This document shows positions 8,401 through 16,727 of a DNA stretch of 38,385 bases, one piece after another. Every line of letters starts with the position of its first letter. The stretch's first letter is position 1. The stretch lies in assembly GCA_019873685.1 (NCBI GenBank), contig JAIOAT010000035.1, forward strand, positions 1 to 38,385, in the 5' to 3' direction. The DNA comes from Chloroflexota bacterium (GTDB lineage Bacteria > Chloroflexota > Anaerolineae > Aggregatilineales > Ch27). The notes beneath the pieces are model-generated. The model ran no database searches and was not told the origin of the DNA. It was given only the letters and a program-made list of their open reading frames with translations. The translations under genes were made by a program, and so were the position numbers.

Positions 8401-8952
8401 TCAGGCTTTGCGGAAGCGCAGCCAGAAGATCAACAGCCCTACAGCTGCCAGGAAGACCATGATCAGCAGCGCGCCCGCCGCCGCAAAGACGACCCGCAAA
8501 AGCACACTGTCATCGCCGGTCAACAGGCTGCTGGCCGGGGCCGTCGCGGGCGATTGCGCCTGTTGCGCTTCCGGGACAGCGCCATAGTTCACCTGCAACG
8601 GGACGATCTCAGCCCCGCTGAGCGTCACTCCGAAGTCCTGCTCACCCGTCGGGGCGGCCATGCCGCCGCTGAAACCGACCAGGTAGAAGCCGGGGGCCAG
8701 GCCCTCAAAGCAATGGGGTTCGCTCCGACCGGTGGTCAGGTATGTGTCCACCACGATGGCCCGGTCGTTCTGTAATGTCACTACCACATCAGCAAGCAAC
8801 GGTTCCACTGGATCGCGCATACCGTTGGCGTTGGCGTCATGGTACGCCGCCACACAGATGCGGCCTCCGGCCTGCTGGGCCAGCGCAGGAAGCACGCCCG
8901 CCAGCAGGACGATCAGCAGCAGCGCCAGTGCGCGTAAAGGATTCACGGCCAT
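8401..8952 (-). CDS. Secreted, C-terminally membrane-anchored protein with an SdrD_B-like domain
   Basis: 183 residues from the ATG at 8952, with GGAGG just upstream; a GTG two codons later has better spacing. A signal peptide covers about residues 1-25 (hydrophobic core, ALA cleavage, then QQ). The mature part begins with ICVAAYHDANANGMRDPVE, an SdrD_B-type entry with a calcium-loop pattern (D39, N41, N43, D47). This is followed by VVVTLQND and LAPGFYLVGFSG, typical of a prealbumin-like beta-sandwich. A helix at about 155-180 followed by RFRKA would leave the domain outside the cell. It may be a small surface or adhesion-type protein. It has its own promoter and a strong terminator, so it is probably a single-gene unit. 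Confidence 0.75.
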   Translation of the reverse strand: MAVNPLRALALLLIVLLAGVLPALAQQAGGRICVAAYHDANANGMRDPVEPLLADVVVTLQNDRAIVVDTYLTTGRSEPHCFEGLAPGFYLVGFSGGMAAPTGEQDFGVTLSGAEIVPLQVNYGAVPEAQQAQSPATAPASSLLTGDDSVLLRVVFAAAGALLIMVFLAAVGLLIFWLRFRKA

Positions 8953-8984
8953 GGACCTCCGTCCTTTGGTTGCCAAGCGGGAGG

Positions 8985-9014
8985 ATTATACCACTGCGGC
9001 GGCAGCGGGATCAA
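8985..9014 (-). promoter_or_regulatory. Promoter of the SdrD-like gene
   Basis: Minus-strand TTGATC (9009-9014) and consensus TATAAT (8985-8990) are separated by 18 bp. The transcript would start near 8978, about 26 nt before the ATG at 8952. Confidence 0.6.
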
Positions 9015-9085
9015 CGCAGGTATCGATGCGTTGTACCCCATCCAACGGAGCACGGCGCTCGCCCGCCCCGGCCAGCCGCTCATCG

Positions 9086-10318
9086 TCACTGCTCGATGAT
9101 CTCTACGCTCAGCAAGCGGTCGCCCGGCGGCGGATCGGGATAGCGCAGCGGGTCCTGTGGATCGCGCGGCGTCAGAGCGCGGATGGCATCCATGCCGTCA
9201 GTCACGATGCCAAAGATCGTAAACTGGCCGTTCCATTCGCGTTCCGGCGTCAACGGGCCATAGGTGATGAAGAACTGGCTGCCCGCGCTGTTGGGGACTC
9301 CGCGCGTGCTGGCCATCGCCACCAGCCCTTCGCGGTCGAAGATCAGGCCGTTGTCGGCCTCATCGGCGATGGTGTAGCCTGGCCCGCCCAGTCCCGTGCC
9401 GCTAGGATCGCCCGTCTGGGCGAACAGGCCCGGCAACACGCGATGGAAAGTGATGTCGTTATACCAGCCCGCGCGGGCCAGAAAAACGAAGTTATTGACG
9501 GCAACGGGTGCGCGGTCGGCAAACAGGTCAATCGTGACATCGCCGCGCTCGGTGTGGAGGATGGCCCGGTAGGATTTGTTCAGATCAATGATCAGTTCCG
9601 GCTGGTCAGGGAAGTGGCGCTCCGCCAGGGCATAGAACCGCACCGCCTCATCCAGCCCATAGGTGTCGTAGCGACCGCTGTAGGGCTGACCGTTGATCAG
9701 CAGCGTGGGGATGCCCACCAGGTCAAGCGCCAGCGCCTCCAGGCGGTACTGCTCGACCAGCGGAGTCGGGTCGGCGGCCAGCGCCGCGCGGAAAGCGTCC
9801 AGGTCCAGGCCAAGCGTACTGGCATAAGCGATCAGCGTAGCGCGGAAGGACTCCGGCGAGAGATCCCGCCAGACCGCCTGCTCGGCGAAGAGCAGGTCAT
9901 GCATCGGCCAGAAAGCGCCCTGCTCGCCCGCCGCTTCCGCCCCCAGCAGGGCCAGCGGCGCTTTGTCATGGGCGACGATATCCGGGAAATGCCGCCAGAT
10001 CAGGCGCACCTTGTCCGGGTAGCGTTCCTGAATGATGGCCAGGCTGCGGGCCAGGTCAGCGCACGGCTCACACTGGAAATCGCCATAGTGGATGATCGTC
10101 ACCGGGGCGTCTTCCGGCCCCTGGCTGTGATCGGTCGCCGAGAACACGACGCTATCCAGCGCTTCCGGCGGCGGCAGGGTGATGATCAGCGGCGTAGCTG
10201 TCGGCGCCAGCGTAGCGGTCAGGGTTGGGGCGGCGACTGGCGCGGCAGCAGGAGCGCAGCCGATCAGCCCACCGCCCAGTGCCACAAGCAGGAAAAGCGC
10301 CAGTCTAACTCGCCGCAC
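9086..10318 (-). CDS. Lipoprotein fusing a DsbA-like thioredoxin domain to a cyclophilin peptidyl-prolyl isomerase
   Basis: 410 residues from a GTG at 10318. A lipoprotein signal ends at LIGC, with Cys21 as the lipidated residue, followed by a Thr/Ala/Pro linker. Residues 55-245 are a DsbA/Thioredoxin_4 domain: GDFQCEPC places the redox CxxC at 83-86, and VGIPTLLING gives cis-Pro204. Residues about 250-410 are a cyclophilin: FHRVLPGLFAQTGDP (Arg293), NSAGSQFFIT (Gln348, Phe350) and WNGQFTIFG. The usual active-site histidine of that last motif is Phe here. Together they suggest an extracytoplasmic folding factor combining thiol oxidoreductase or disulfide chemistry with prolyl isomerization. 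The start overlaps the end of the upstream gene by 14 nt, so the two are translationally coupled. Confidence 0.92.
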   Translation of the reverse strand: MRRVRLALFLLVALGGGLIGCAPAAAPVAAPTLTATLAPTATPLIITLPPPEALDSVVFSATDHSQGPEDAPVTIIHYGDFQCEPCADLARSLAIIQERYPDKVRLIWRHFPDIVAHDKAPLALLGAEAAGEQGAFWPMHDLLFAEQAVWRDLSPESFRATLIAYASTLGLDLDAFRAALAADPTPLVEQYRLEALALDLVGIPTLLINGQPYSGRYDTYGLDEAVRFYALAERHFPDQPELIIDLNKSYRAILHTERGDVTIDLFADRAPVAVNNFVFLARAGWYNDITFHRVLPGLFAQTGDPSGTGLGGPGYTIADEADNGLIFDREGLVAMASTRGVPNSAGSQFFITYGPLTPEREWNGQFTIFGIVTDGMDAIRALTPRDPQDPLRYPDPPPGDRLLSVEIIEQ

Positions 10319-11081
10319 TGCTCCCCCCGGAGTCCGCCTCGTCGTCTTCGTGCAGCACAGCCAGCAGATCTTCCGACTTCAGGGTGAAGGCATCCGGCTC
10401 CAGGGCCGGATTGAGTTCGACCCTGACCGGGGAAAGGCGCATGGCCAGCGTGTCATCCCAGTACCGTTCCAGGTACTGCGGCAGAATCAGGCCATCCACC
10501 CGGATCAGGTCTCCAGCGGGCTTAAGCCTCTGGAGCTTGACCCTGTTGTCATTCGGGTCCATCCGCTCGATTTCCACCGCCGCCAGGGTATGATCCTCGT
10601 TCAGGCGGACCAGGGCAGCGATTTGCGGCATGTCAGGGGCAAAGACGCGGAAGGCGTGGTTATCGACGCTCTGCACGCGGACGGCATGGTCGGCAATCAT
10701 GGGGCTGATAAAGTACACGGCTTCCGACCAGGCCCGCGCGCGCGCTGAATCAACGCCGTTTTCTTCCGTGTTGCGCGTAACCCGCCCGCCCTGCACTTCG
10801 TAGACCGCCTGGCCGTCAAAGGCGGTGGTGTAGCGGCTGGAGAAGATGCGCAGCATCCGCACGGTGAAATCCCAGCGGATCTGGAAGGGGAAGCGGTAGG
10901 TCGCCACAGCTTCCACAGCGGCCCGCAGCGGCAACGGCCCCAGCCGGGCGGCGCTCCAGCCCCGGTAGGTCACGCGCAGCGCGTCGAGGGCAGGCGGGCT
11001 GCCGCCATAACGCTTATCCACCAGCTTCTTGAGCAGGTCAAGGCCAATGGGATCGCCCTGAGTTAGCAGCAGAAAAGGCAT
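10305..11081 (-). CDS. Conserved hypothetical protein, possibly a LolA-like beta fold
   Basis: 258 residues from the ATG at 11081, which has GGAG 8 nt upstream; a GTG at 11090 is less well placed. I do not recognise the family. There is no signal peptide and no membrane helix. The N-terminus (FLLLTQGDPIGLDLLKKLVD) looks helical. The body is an alternation of beta-strand-like stretches with TYRGWS, RWDFTVRMLRIF, AVYEVQGGRV and LILPQYLERYWDD, loosely reminiscent of proteins with an open beta barrel such as LolA. It ends in an acidic and serine-rich tail. It is coupled to the DsbA-cyclophilin gene, so a role in envelope protein handling is possible but unproven. Confidence 0.7.
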   Translation of the reverse strand: MPFLLLTQGDPIGLDLLKKLVDKRYGGSPPALDALRVTYRGWSAARLGPLPLRAAVEAVATYRFPFQIRWDFTVRMLRIFSSRYTTAFDGQAVYEVQGGRVTRNTEENGVDSARARAWSEAVYFISPMIADHAVRVQSVDNHAFRVFAPDMPQIAALVRLNEDHTLAAVEIERMDPNDNRVKLQRLKPAGDLIRVDGLILPQYLERYWDDTLAMRLSPVRVELNPALEPDAFTLKSEDLLAVLHEDDEADSGGSSAAS

Positions 11082-11212
11082 GGGAGCCACTCCATCAAGG
11101 ACAGATGATATCCAGCTTCACCGAATCAGCAGGCCGTCAGAGGCCGGCGCCATTGTACCGCCCTGCCCGGCAGCGGCCAACTGACTGCCCGGATTATTGC
11201 GCCAGGTGGCGC

Positions 11213-12274
11213 TCAGCCTGTGCCGCCGGACTGCCCACCAGCGCCCAGTTGACCCGGCGCTTGTTCCCGGAAGAACCGCCCTGGATGGACGGCGGCCAGC
11301 GCCTGCCAGTCTTCAGCCGTGGCGTCTGCTGGCCCCACGCGCACTTCCAGGTGCAGGTACGGGCCGCAGCAGCAGCCGGTGCTGCCCGTCAGGCCGAGGA
11401 TCGTGCCTGCCTCGACCATCTCTCCGGCGGCGACAGTAACCTCCTGCAGGTGGCCATACAGCACAAAAACAGCACCGCCTGTCAGCGCCAGATCGTCCAG
11501 GCAAGTGCGCAGTCCGGGGGGCAGGTCAGCGTAACTATGACGCACAACAAGAAAAGTGCCGTAGCCAAAGCCCCAGGCCGGATCGCGGCGCAGTTCTTCC
11601 TGCCCGGCCAGCCCCAACCAGCTCGGTGAGATGCGCGGCAGGTCGCCCTCGCGTCCGGTGCAGAGCACCCGGCGGACGACTACTCCCGGCGCGGCGGCAT
11701 GGATCGGCGTGCCTTCCGGCGCAGCCAGATCGTAAGCCGGATGGCTGTTGTGGACATGCTGGATCACCCGGCCCGGCACCGGCAGGGGGAAGGCATCCTC
11801 CGCCGCTTCCGGCACGGCAAACAGCGGCTCTGGCGGTTCCGGCACCTTGAGCAGAACATCCGCGCACTCGCCGGAGATCTGCACCAGGTCGCTGCGCACC
11901 CAGCCCGCCCCGCCATCCCACTCCAGGCGGTACCAGGGTCGACCGTCAGGGTCCGGGCCGGAAACGCCGGCGATCCCAAAGGTCATCCCGCCACCCGCCC
12001 GCTCCACGCGCGGATAGGTCAGGCCCGGCCCGCTGCGCAGGTTGACCGTCCCCAGATCGGGGCGGATGGCCGCCATGCACGGCACTTCGACAGCGCGGGA
12101 GAAGGATTGAATAGTCGGAGGTGGGCCGGGTAGCGGCGGCAACGGCTCGGTGGGAACGCGGCGTTTTTCGCCGGGGTCGTCTGCTGCGCCCTTGCCGGAT
12201 GGATTGCCCTGTCCTGCAGCCGGGCCGCCCAGCAGCCGCTTGATCGCTGCCCACAGATCGGCCAGGGTAGCCAT
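11213..12274 (-). CDS. SH3-domain M23 family metallopeptidase
   Basis: 353 residues from the ATG at 12274. After a Pro-rich N-terminus, residues about 65-135 form a bacterial SH3-like domain (VNLRSGPGLTYP, WYRLEW, GWVRSDLV). Residues about 165-340 are an M23 (lysostaphin/LytM-like) domain: NSHPAYDLAAPEGTPIHA contributes His178 and Asp182, VLYGHL has His275, and GPYLHLEV contains His308. M23 enzymes cut peptide cross-bridges in murein. No signal peptide is seen (MATLADLWAAIKRLLGG is only mildly hydrophobic), which is odd for a wall hydrolase. A Cys-Cys-Cys run sits just before the last motif. It stands alone, with no close same-strand neighbour. Confidence 0.85.
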   Translation of the reverse strand: MATLADLWAAIKRLLGGPAAGQGNPSGKGAADDPGEKRRVPTEPLPPLPGPPPTIQSFSRAVEVPCMAAIRPDLGTVNLRSGPGLTYPRVERAGGGMTFGIAGVSGPDPDGRPWYRLEWDGGAGWVRSDLVQISGECADVLLKVPEPPEPLFAVPEAAEDAFPLPVPGRVIQHVHNSHPAYDLAAPEGTPIHAAAPGVVVRRVLCTGREGDLPRISPSWLGLAGQEELRRDPAWGFGYGTFLVVRHSYADLPPGLRTCLDDLALTGGAVFVLYGHLQEVTVAAGEMVEAGTILGLTGSTGCCCGPYLHLEVRVGPADATAEDWQALAAVHPGRFFREQAPGQLGAGGQSGGTG

Positions 12275-12673
12275 GGTGGTTTCTGCCTCTCGCCCACAGA
12301 AAAATGATCATCCAGGTCGAGCGCCTGCTGCCCGCAGGCCATGATCAAGTCTAGCACGGAGCCGCCTGCTTGCCTATGCCTCTACAGGCGCACAAAAAAA
12401 GAGACCGGGAGACCCGGATGCCGGGAGGCCGCTTGCTGGTAATTCCCCACCCGCCACGGCAATGCAGAAGGCGGCGTCAGTGCGCCGCCTTCCCGTCTCC
12501 GTCCCTGTATTCCAGTAAGACCCGGTTTTGTCCCGTTAAGCGCCCTTACAGTACTGCTCTTGCCCCATCTACCGGTACATCCCTGACTGTCCTTACGATA
12601 GCGCCTTCACCTGAAGGGCGCATGAGAAGGACGTAAATAATCGGTAAGAAATGCCCGCGGCGCACCATCGGCG
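12275..12673. other. Intergenic region between the M23 and P-type ATPase genes
   Basis: About 400 bases without a credible gene. It carries a perfect 10-bp hairpin (12467-12492), listed separately, and an extended -10-like TGCTAGACT on the minus strand at about 12348-12356 that might drive the M23 gene; its -35 element is poor. Nothing else stands out. Confidence 0.5.
12467..12492 (-). terminator. Hairpin downstream of the P-type ATPase gene, possible terminator
   Basis: A perfect 10-bp inverted repeat (GAAGGCGGCG and CGCCGCCTTC, 6-nt loop) lies about 180 nt after the ATPase stop. It has no T-run on either strand, so it is not a classical Rho-independent terminator and may only stabilise the transcript end. 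Confidence 0.35.
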
Positions 12674-15223
12674 CTAGCGGATCCCGCCCCCGCGCGGATC
12701 GATCTGCAGGAAGCGCTGCAGCCAGCGCCCGCGCCAGGCCCGGCGCAACACCAGCGCCCACAGCCCCGTCCAGGCCGCGATCGCCAGGTAGCCCGGCAAG
12801 CTCAGGTTCACCAGCTCAAAAAAGTGCCGGAAGGGTTCATGAGCGAGCACGACGATGAACACCCCCAGCAGCGCCAGGGCCAGGATTGTCGGACGGCGAT
12901 CCGGGCTGAGCCGGTCGCCAGCCACGAAGAACGGGATCGGCGGCTCCACAAAGACGATCAGCAGCAGCCCGGCCAGCACCACGAAGACTGTCAGCGCCGA
13001 TTGCGCCGTCAGACTGGCCACCTCCTGGGCAAAGGACGCCTGCGTCGGCAGCTCGTAGTCGATCCCGGCGTAGACCTGGAAGTTGGCGATCTCCTCCGGC
13101 GTCACCGGGGCCACCAGCACATCGGAATACATCAGCGTGAAGACCGCTGCATAGAGCAGCAGTCCGAACACGAAAACCGTGATCGCCGCCGGGAAGACGA
13201 AGTGCATGATCGACCGTAGCAGACCGCCCTCCGGCTGCCGGGGGCGCGCCCATACCGCCAGCGCCAGGGTCGGGATGCCGACCGTCAGCAGGGCGGAGAG
13301 CGAGTTGTGCTTGGGCACAAACGGGAAGCCGATGTCAATCACCATCGTCGCCAGGATCAGCAGGGTGACGGAGAGCGTCCGCGCCAGGAAGAGGCGCAGG
13401 ATATCCTGCATGCCGTTGATGATCCGCTGTCCTTCAGTGAAGGCGGGAGGCAGCGCAGCGAACGAATCGCCGAGCAGAACCATATCGGCCACGCTGCGGG
13501 TGGCGTTGCTGCCGCTCTGCATGGCGATGCCCAGCTGGGCCTTCTTCAGCGAGAGCACATCATTGACGCCGTCGCCGACCATAGCCACGTAATGCCCCTG
13601 CGCCCGCAGCGCCTCCACGATCCGCTCCTTTTGCTGCGGCGTGATCCGCCCGAAGATCGTGCCCTCGTCAACGGCGCGGGCAAACTCGGCCTCGTCCATC
13701 TCCGCCAGTTCCAGGCCGGAGACAATGCGCAGGTCGCCGGTCATCCCGGCCTGGCGGGCCAGCGCGGCGACAGTGTGCGGGTTGTCGCCGGAGATCACCT
13801 TGAGCCGGATTCCGGCCTCAACAAAGCGGGCCAGTGTGCGCTCCACATCCGGGCGCAATTCATCGCGGAAGGCGATCACGCCCAGCGCGTTCAGGCCATC
13901 CGGCAGGGCGGGCTTGCCATCGTCGTCGTACAGGCGCAGCGTATCGGCCCGCTGAGCGAAGAGCAGCACACGCAACCCGCGCGCCGACCACGCTTCTACC
14001 GGCTCGCGGATGGCTTCGGCGTTAGCCAGGTGCGGGGCGATCATCTCCGGCGCGCCCATCACAAACACGCCGCGCATCGCCTCTTCGTCAAAGGCCAGGG
14101 CGCTCCATTTGCGCTGGGAGGAGAAGGGCACCTCGTCCACCGGCTCGCGGCGTTGCCCGCCCAGCGCCTCGGCCAGCGCCTCGCCAGTGCGGTTGGTGGC
14201 GGCGGCGCTGCTGGCGAAGTCGCCCAGCAGCCGGCGCAATGTCGGCTCGTCGATCCCGATCGGGTGGATAGCCTCGAACTGGATGCGGTTGGCGGTCAGC
14301 GTGCCGGTCTTATCCATGCACAGCACGTCAACGTTGCTCAGCGATTCGACCGAGTTAGCCTGCTGCACCAGCGCGCCCAGCCGGGCGATGCGCACCGCGC
14401 CCATCGCATAGGCCACGATGACCATGAAGAACAGGCCATTGGGGATGATCCCGGCGATCACCGCCGCCATCTGCACGCCGCGCATCAACGGCACATCGTA
14501 GATGATGGCGGAAGCCAGCAACAGGAAACCAATGAACACGGCGATCAGGATCAGCAGGCGGATGACCAGGTCAATGTCGCGCTGCAGCGGCGTCCTGACC
14601 ACGCGGAAGGAACGGGCGTTGGCCACCAGCTGGCTGGCGAAACTTTCCGCCCCGACGCGGGCCGCTTCCATCACCCCCTGGCCAGTGATGCAAAAGCTGG
14701 CGGAGAAGACATCATCCCCGGCCTGCTTGCGCACCAGGTCAGATTCGCCGGTGAGCTGCGATTCGTCCACCTCCAGCGAACCTTCCAGCAGCGGGCCATC
14801 GACAACCACCTGATCCCCGGTGCGGACGACAATCAGGTCACCCAGGACGATCTCGGATGGATCGGCTTCGCGCGCCTTGCCGTCGCGGATCAGGGTGACG
14901 CGCGGGCGAGTGAGCAGGGCGATGCGGTCAAGCTGGCGCTTGGCTCTGATCTCCTGGTAGACGCCGATCACGACGTTGAGCAGGATCAGGCCGACGCTGA
15001 CCACTGCATCGCTGACGCGACCAATCAGGATCATCACCGCGCCGATGAAGAACAGCACCAGGTTGATCGGGTTGAGGAAGTTCTGGCGAAGGATATCGCC
15101 GTAGGAACGGCTGGTTTCTACGCGGATGTTGTTGCCCTGTCCACGGGCGCGGCGCGCCAGCGCCTCCGCCTCGGTCAGCCCGCGCAGGCCAGTTGCTGAC
15201 GCTGCGGTTTCGAGGGTAGCCAT
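12674..15223 (-). CDS. Cation-translocating P-type ATPase
   Basis: 849 residues from the ATG at 15223 (GGAA upstream); the longer frame to 15340 lacks a ribosome site. The order is an actuator domain with LTGES (Glu near 160), the phosphorylation site CMDKTGTLT (Asp304), a nucleotide domain, and MVGDGVNDVLSLKKAQ near 547. About 10 membrane helices are expected, four before and six after the cytoplasmic core. This is the P2/P3-like soft-cation group, related to CtpE-type or Ca/Mg exporters rather than heavy-metal pumps, because there is no CPC motif or N-terminal metal domain. The helix-4 motif reads IIPNGLF, with Asn in place of the usual PEGL Glu, so the ion cannot be named. It has its own promoter and no accessory gene. 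Confidence 0.92.
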   Translation of the reverse strand: MATLETAASATGLRGLTEAEALARRARGQGNNIRVETSRSYGDILRQNFLNPINLVLFFIGAVMILIGRVSDAVVSVGLILLNVVIGVYQEIRAKRQLDRIALLTRPRVTLIRDGKAREADPSEIVLGDLIVVRTGDQVVVDGPLLEGSLEVDESQLTGESDLVRKQAGDDVFSASFCITGQGVMEAARVGAESFASQLVANARSFRVVRTPLQRDIDLVIRLLILIAVFIGFLLLASAIIYDVPLMRGVQMAAVIAGIIPNGLFFMVIVAYAMGAVRIARLGALVQQANSVESLSNVDVLCMDKTGTLTANRIQFEAIHPIGIDEPTLRRLLGDFASSAAATNRTGEALAEALGGQRREPVDEVPFSSQRKWSALAFDEEAMRGVFVMGAPEMIAPHLANAEAIREPVEAWSARGLRVLLFAQRADTLRLYDDDGKPALPDGLNALGVIAFRDELRPDVERTLARFVEAGIRLKVISGDNPHTVAALARQAGMTGDLRIVSGLELAEMDEAEFARAVDEGTIFGRITPQQKERIVEALRAQGHYVAMVGDGVNDVLSLKKAQLGIAMQSGSNATRSVADMVLLGDSFAALPPAFTEGQRIINGMQDILRLFLARTLSVTLLILATMVIDIGFPFVPKHNSLSALLTVGIPTLALAVWARPRQPEGGLLRSIMHFVFPAAITVFVFGLLLYAAVFTLMYSDVLVAPVTPEEIANFQVYAGIDYELPTQASFAQEVASLTAQSALTVFVVLAGLLLIVFVEPPIPFFVAGDRLSPDRRPTILALALLGVFIVVLAHEPFRHFFELVNLSLPGYLAIAAWTGLWALVLRRAWRGRWLQRFLQIDPRGGGIR

Positions 15224-15268
15224 GAGGGTTCCATTCTGCGTGCGAACGTGCGGTTCATCTTCCCCGCT

Positions 15269-15297
15269 ATTGTAGGCGCCCGGCGCCTTCCTGAGAA
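15269..15297 (-). promoter_or_regulatory. Promoter of the P-type ATPase gene, with a spacer palindrome
   Basis: Minus-strand TTCTCA (15292-15297) and TACAAT (15269-15274) are 17 bp apart. The spacer contains two copies of the self-complementary GGCGCC, separated by one base, which could be an operator. Confidence 0.4.
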
Positions 15298-15477
15298 GTC
15301 GCCCGGCAGAACCGGGTGGATCAGCGTGAGAGCCATTCACTGGCCTCTGACCTCTGTATGTGGTGCCCGCGAGTTACCTGCCCCCTGCAGCATTCAGTCT
15401 AGGCAAAACGGCGCTCTTCGGGCCATAATAGGCGGTACCAAGCACCTCTTCTCTCCCCCGATTTTGGAGGAACCCTC

Positions 15478-16638
15478 ATGCGTGATTTTGTCTCGGAGCG
15501 TGTACGGAGCGTCCCGCCATCCGGCATCCGGCGTTTCTTTGACATCGCCGCCACCATGGACGACGTGATTTCGCTGGGCATCGGCGAGCCGGATTTTGTC
15601 ACGCCGCAGCCGATCCTGCAGGCGGGCATCCACTCGCTGCAGCAGGGCGAGACTCACTACACGTCTAACTCCGGCATCCTTGAGCTGCGGATCGCCCTGG
15701 CCGCTTACCTGGAGCGGCTTTACGGCGTCAGCTACGATCCCAACGACAACCTGTTGATCACCGTTGGCGTTAGCGAGGCGATGTACCTGGCCATGACGGC
15801 CACCATCAACCCCGGCGATGAGGTGATCATCCCGGAGCCGTGCTTCGTCGCCTATGCGCCGGAGGTGGTCTTCGCCGGTGGGACGCCGGTCATGGTGCCC
15901 ACCCGCGTTGAAGAAGAATTCCAGGTCACCGGAGCGGTGGTGGAAGCGGCGGTTACCCCCCGCACCAGGGCCATTCTGATCGGCTACCCCAACAATCCGA
16001 CCGGCGCGGTGATGTCCCGCGCCCGGCTGGAGGAGATCGCGGCTGTCGCCGCCCGGCATGACCTGCTGGTCATCTCCGACGAAATCTATGACCGGCTGGT
16101 CTACGGGGTGGAGCACGTCCATTTTGCCGCCCTGCCGGGGATGAGGGAGCGCACCATCGTCCTGGGTGGGCTGAGCAAGTCCCACGCCATGACTGGCTGG
16201 CGGCTGGGCTGGGCCGCCGCGCCCCGGGAACTGCTGGCGGCCATGCGCAAGGTGCACCAGTACACCATCATGAGCGCGCCAACCACCGCCCAGCATGCCG
16301 CCATCGAAGCCCTGACGCGCGGCGAAGAGCATGTCGAACGGATGCGGGCGGAATACAACCGGCGGCGGTTGCTGCTCGTCAACGGCCTCAACGCGCTGGG
16401 GCTGGCCACCTTTGAGCCGAAGGGCGCGTTCTACGCCTTCCCCAGTATCGCCGCCAGCGGCATGGACGAAAACACCTTCGCCGAAAAGCTGCTCCAGGAG
16501 GAACGGGTGGCGGTCGTGCCCGGCAGCGCCTTCGGGCAGAGCGGCGCAGGCTTTGTCCGGGCCTGTTACGCCACCGCGTACGAAAAACTGGAGGAGGCTC
16601 TGGAGCGCCTGCATCGCTTCATGGCGCGCCACGGCTGA
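15478..16638 (+). CDS. Class I/II pyridoxal-phosphate aminotransferase (aspartate aminotransferase family)
   Basis: 386 residues from an ATG with a strong ribosome site, TTTGGAGGAAC, just upstream. It is full length for the fold-type I aminotransferase family. Signatures: SLGIGEPDF near the N-terminus, YPNNPTGAV, SDEIYDRLVY, and the PLP lysine Lys234 in GGLSKSHAMTGWRLG. The carboxylate-binding arginine is Arg361 in GFVRACYAT. It transfers an amino group between an amino acid and a 2-oxo acid. The exact substrate (aspartate, aromatic or branched-chain) cannot be read from the sequence. It stands alone on the plus strand between oppositely oriented genes. Confidence 0.92.
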   Translation: MRDFVSERVRSVPPSGIRRFFDIAATMDDVISLGIGEPDFVTPQPILQAGIHSLQQGETHYTSNSGILELRIALAAYLERLYGVSYDPNDNLLITVGVSEAMYLAMTATINPGDEVIIPEPCFVAYAPEVVFAGGTPVMVPTRVEEEFQVTGAVVEAAVTPRTRAILIGYPNNPTGAVMSRARLEEIAAVAARHDLLVISDEIYDRLVYGVEHVHFAALPGMRERTIVLGGLSKSHAMTGWRLGWAAAPRELLAAMRKVHQYTIMSAPTTAQHAAIEALTRGEEHVERMRAEYNRRRLLLVNGLNALGLATFEPKGAFYAFPSIAASGMDENTFAEKLLQEERVAVVPGSAFGQSGAGFVRACYATAYEKLEEALERLHRFMARHG

Positions 16639-16649
16639 GTTGTGGCGGA

Positions 16650-16698
16650 GGGAAGAACAAACAGGCAGACAGGGGGCTTAGGCCTTCTGTCTGCCTGT
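16650..16698 (-). terminator. Rho-independent terminator of the MFS gene
   Basis: A perfect 12-bp inverted repeat (ACAGGCAGACAG at 16661-16672, CTGTCTGCCTGT at 16687-16698). Read on the minus strand it is followed by TTTGTTCTT. It lies in the 89-bp gap between convergent genes and may also help stop the aminotransferase transcript. Confidence 0.75.
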
Positions 16699-16727
16699 CG
16701 CCGTCATTCTCCGGCGTAGCCCGCCCG

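Noticed and set aside
8732-10387. 551-codon plus-strand ORF
   Set aside because: Antisense to the SdrD-like and DsbA-cyclophilin genes. It spans two real genes and their promoter, and its protein has no recognisable pattern.
13307-15199. 630-codon plus-strand ORF
   Set aside because: Shadow of the P-type ATPase; the real frame has all P-type motifs and the shadow is rich in His, Gln, Arg and Asp.
15394-16632. 412-codon minus-strand ORF
   Set aside because: Antisense to the aminotransferase, which has the PLP-lysine motif and a strong ribosome site.
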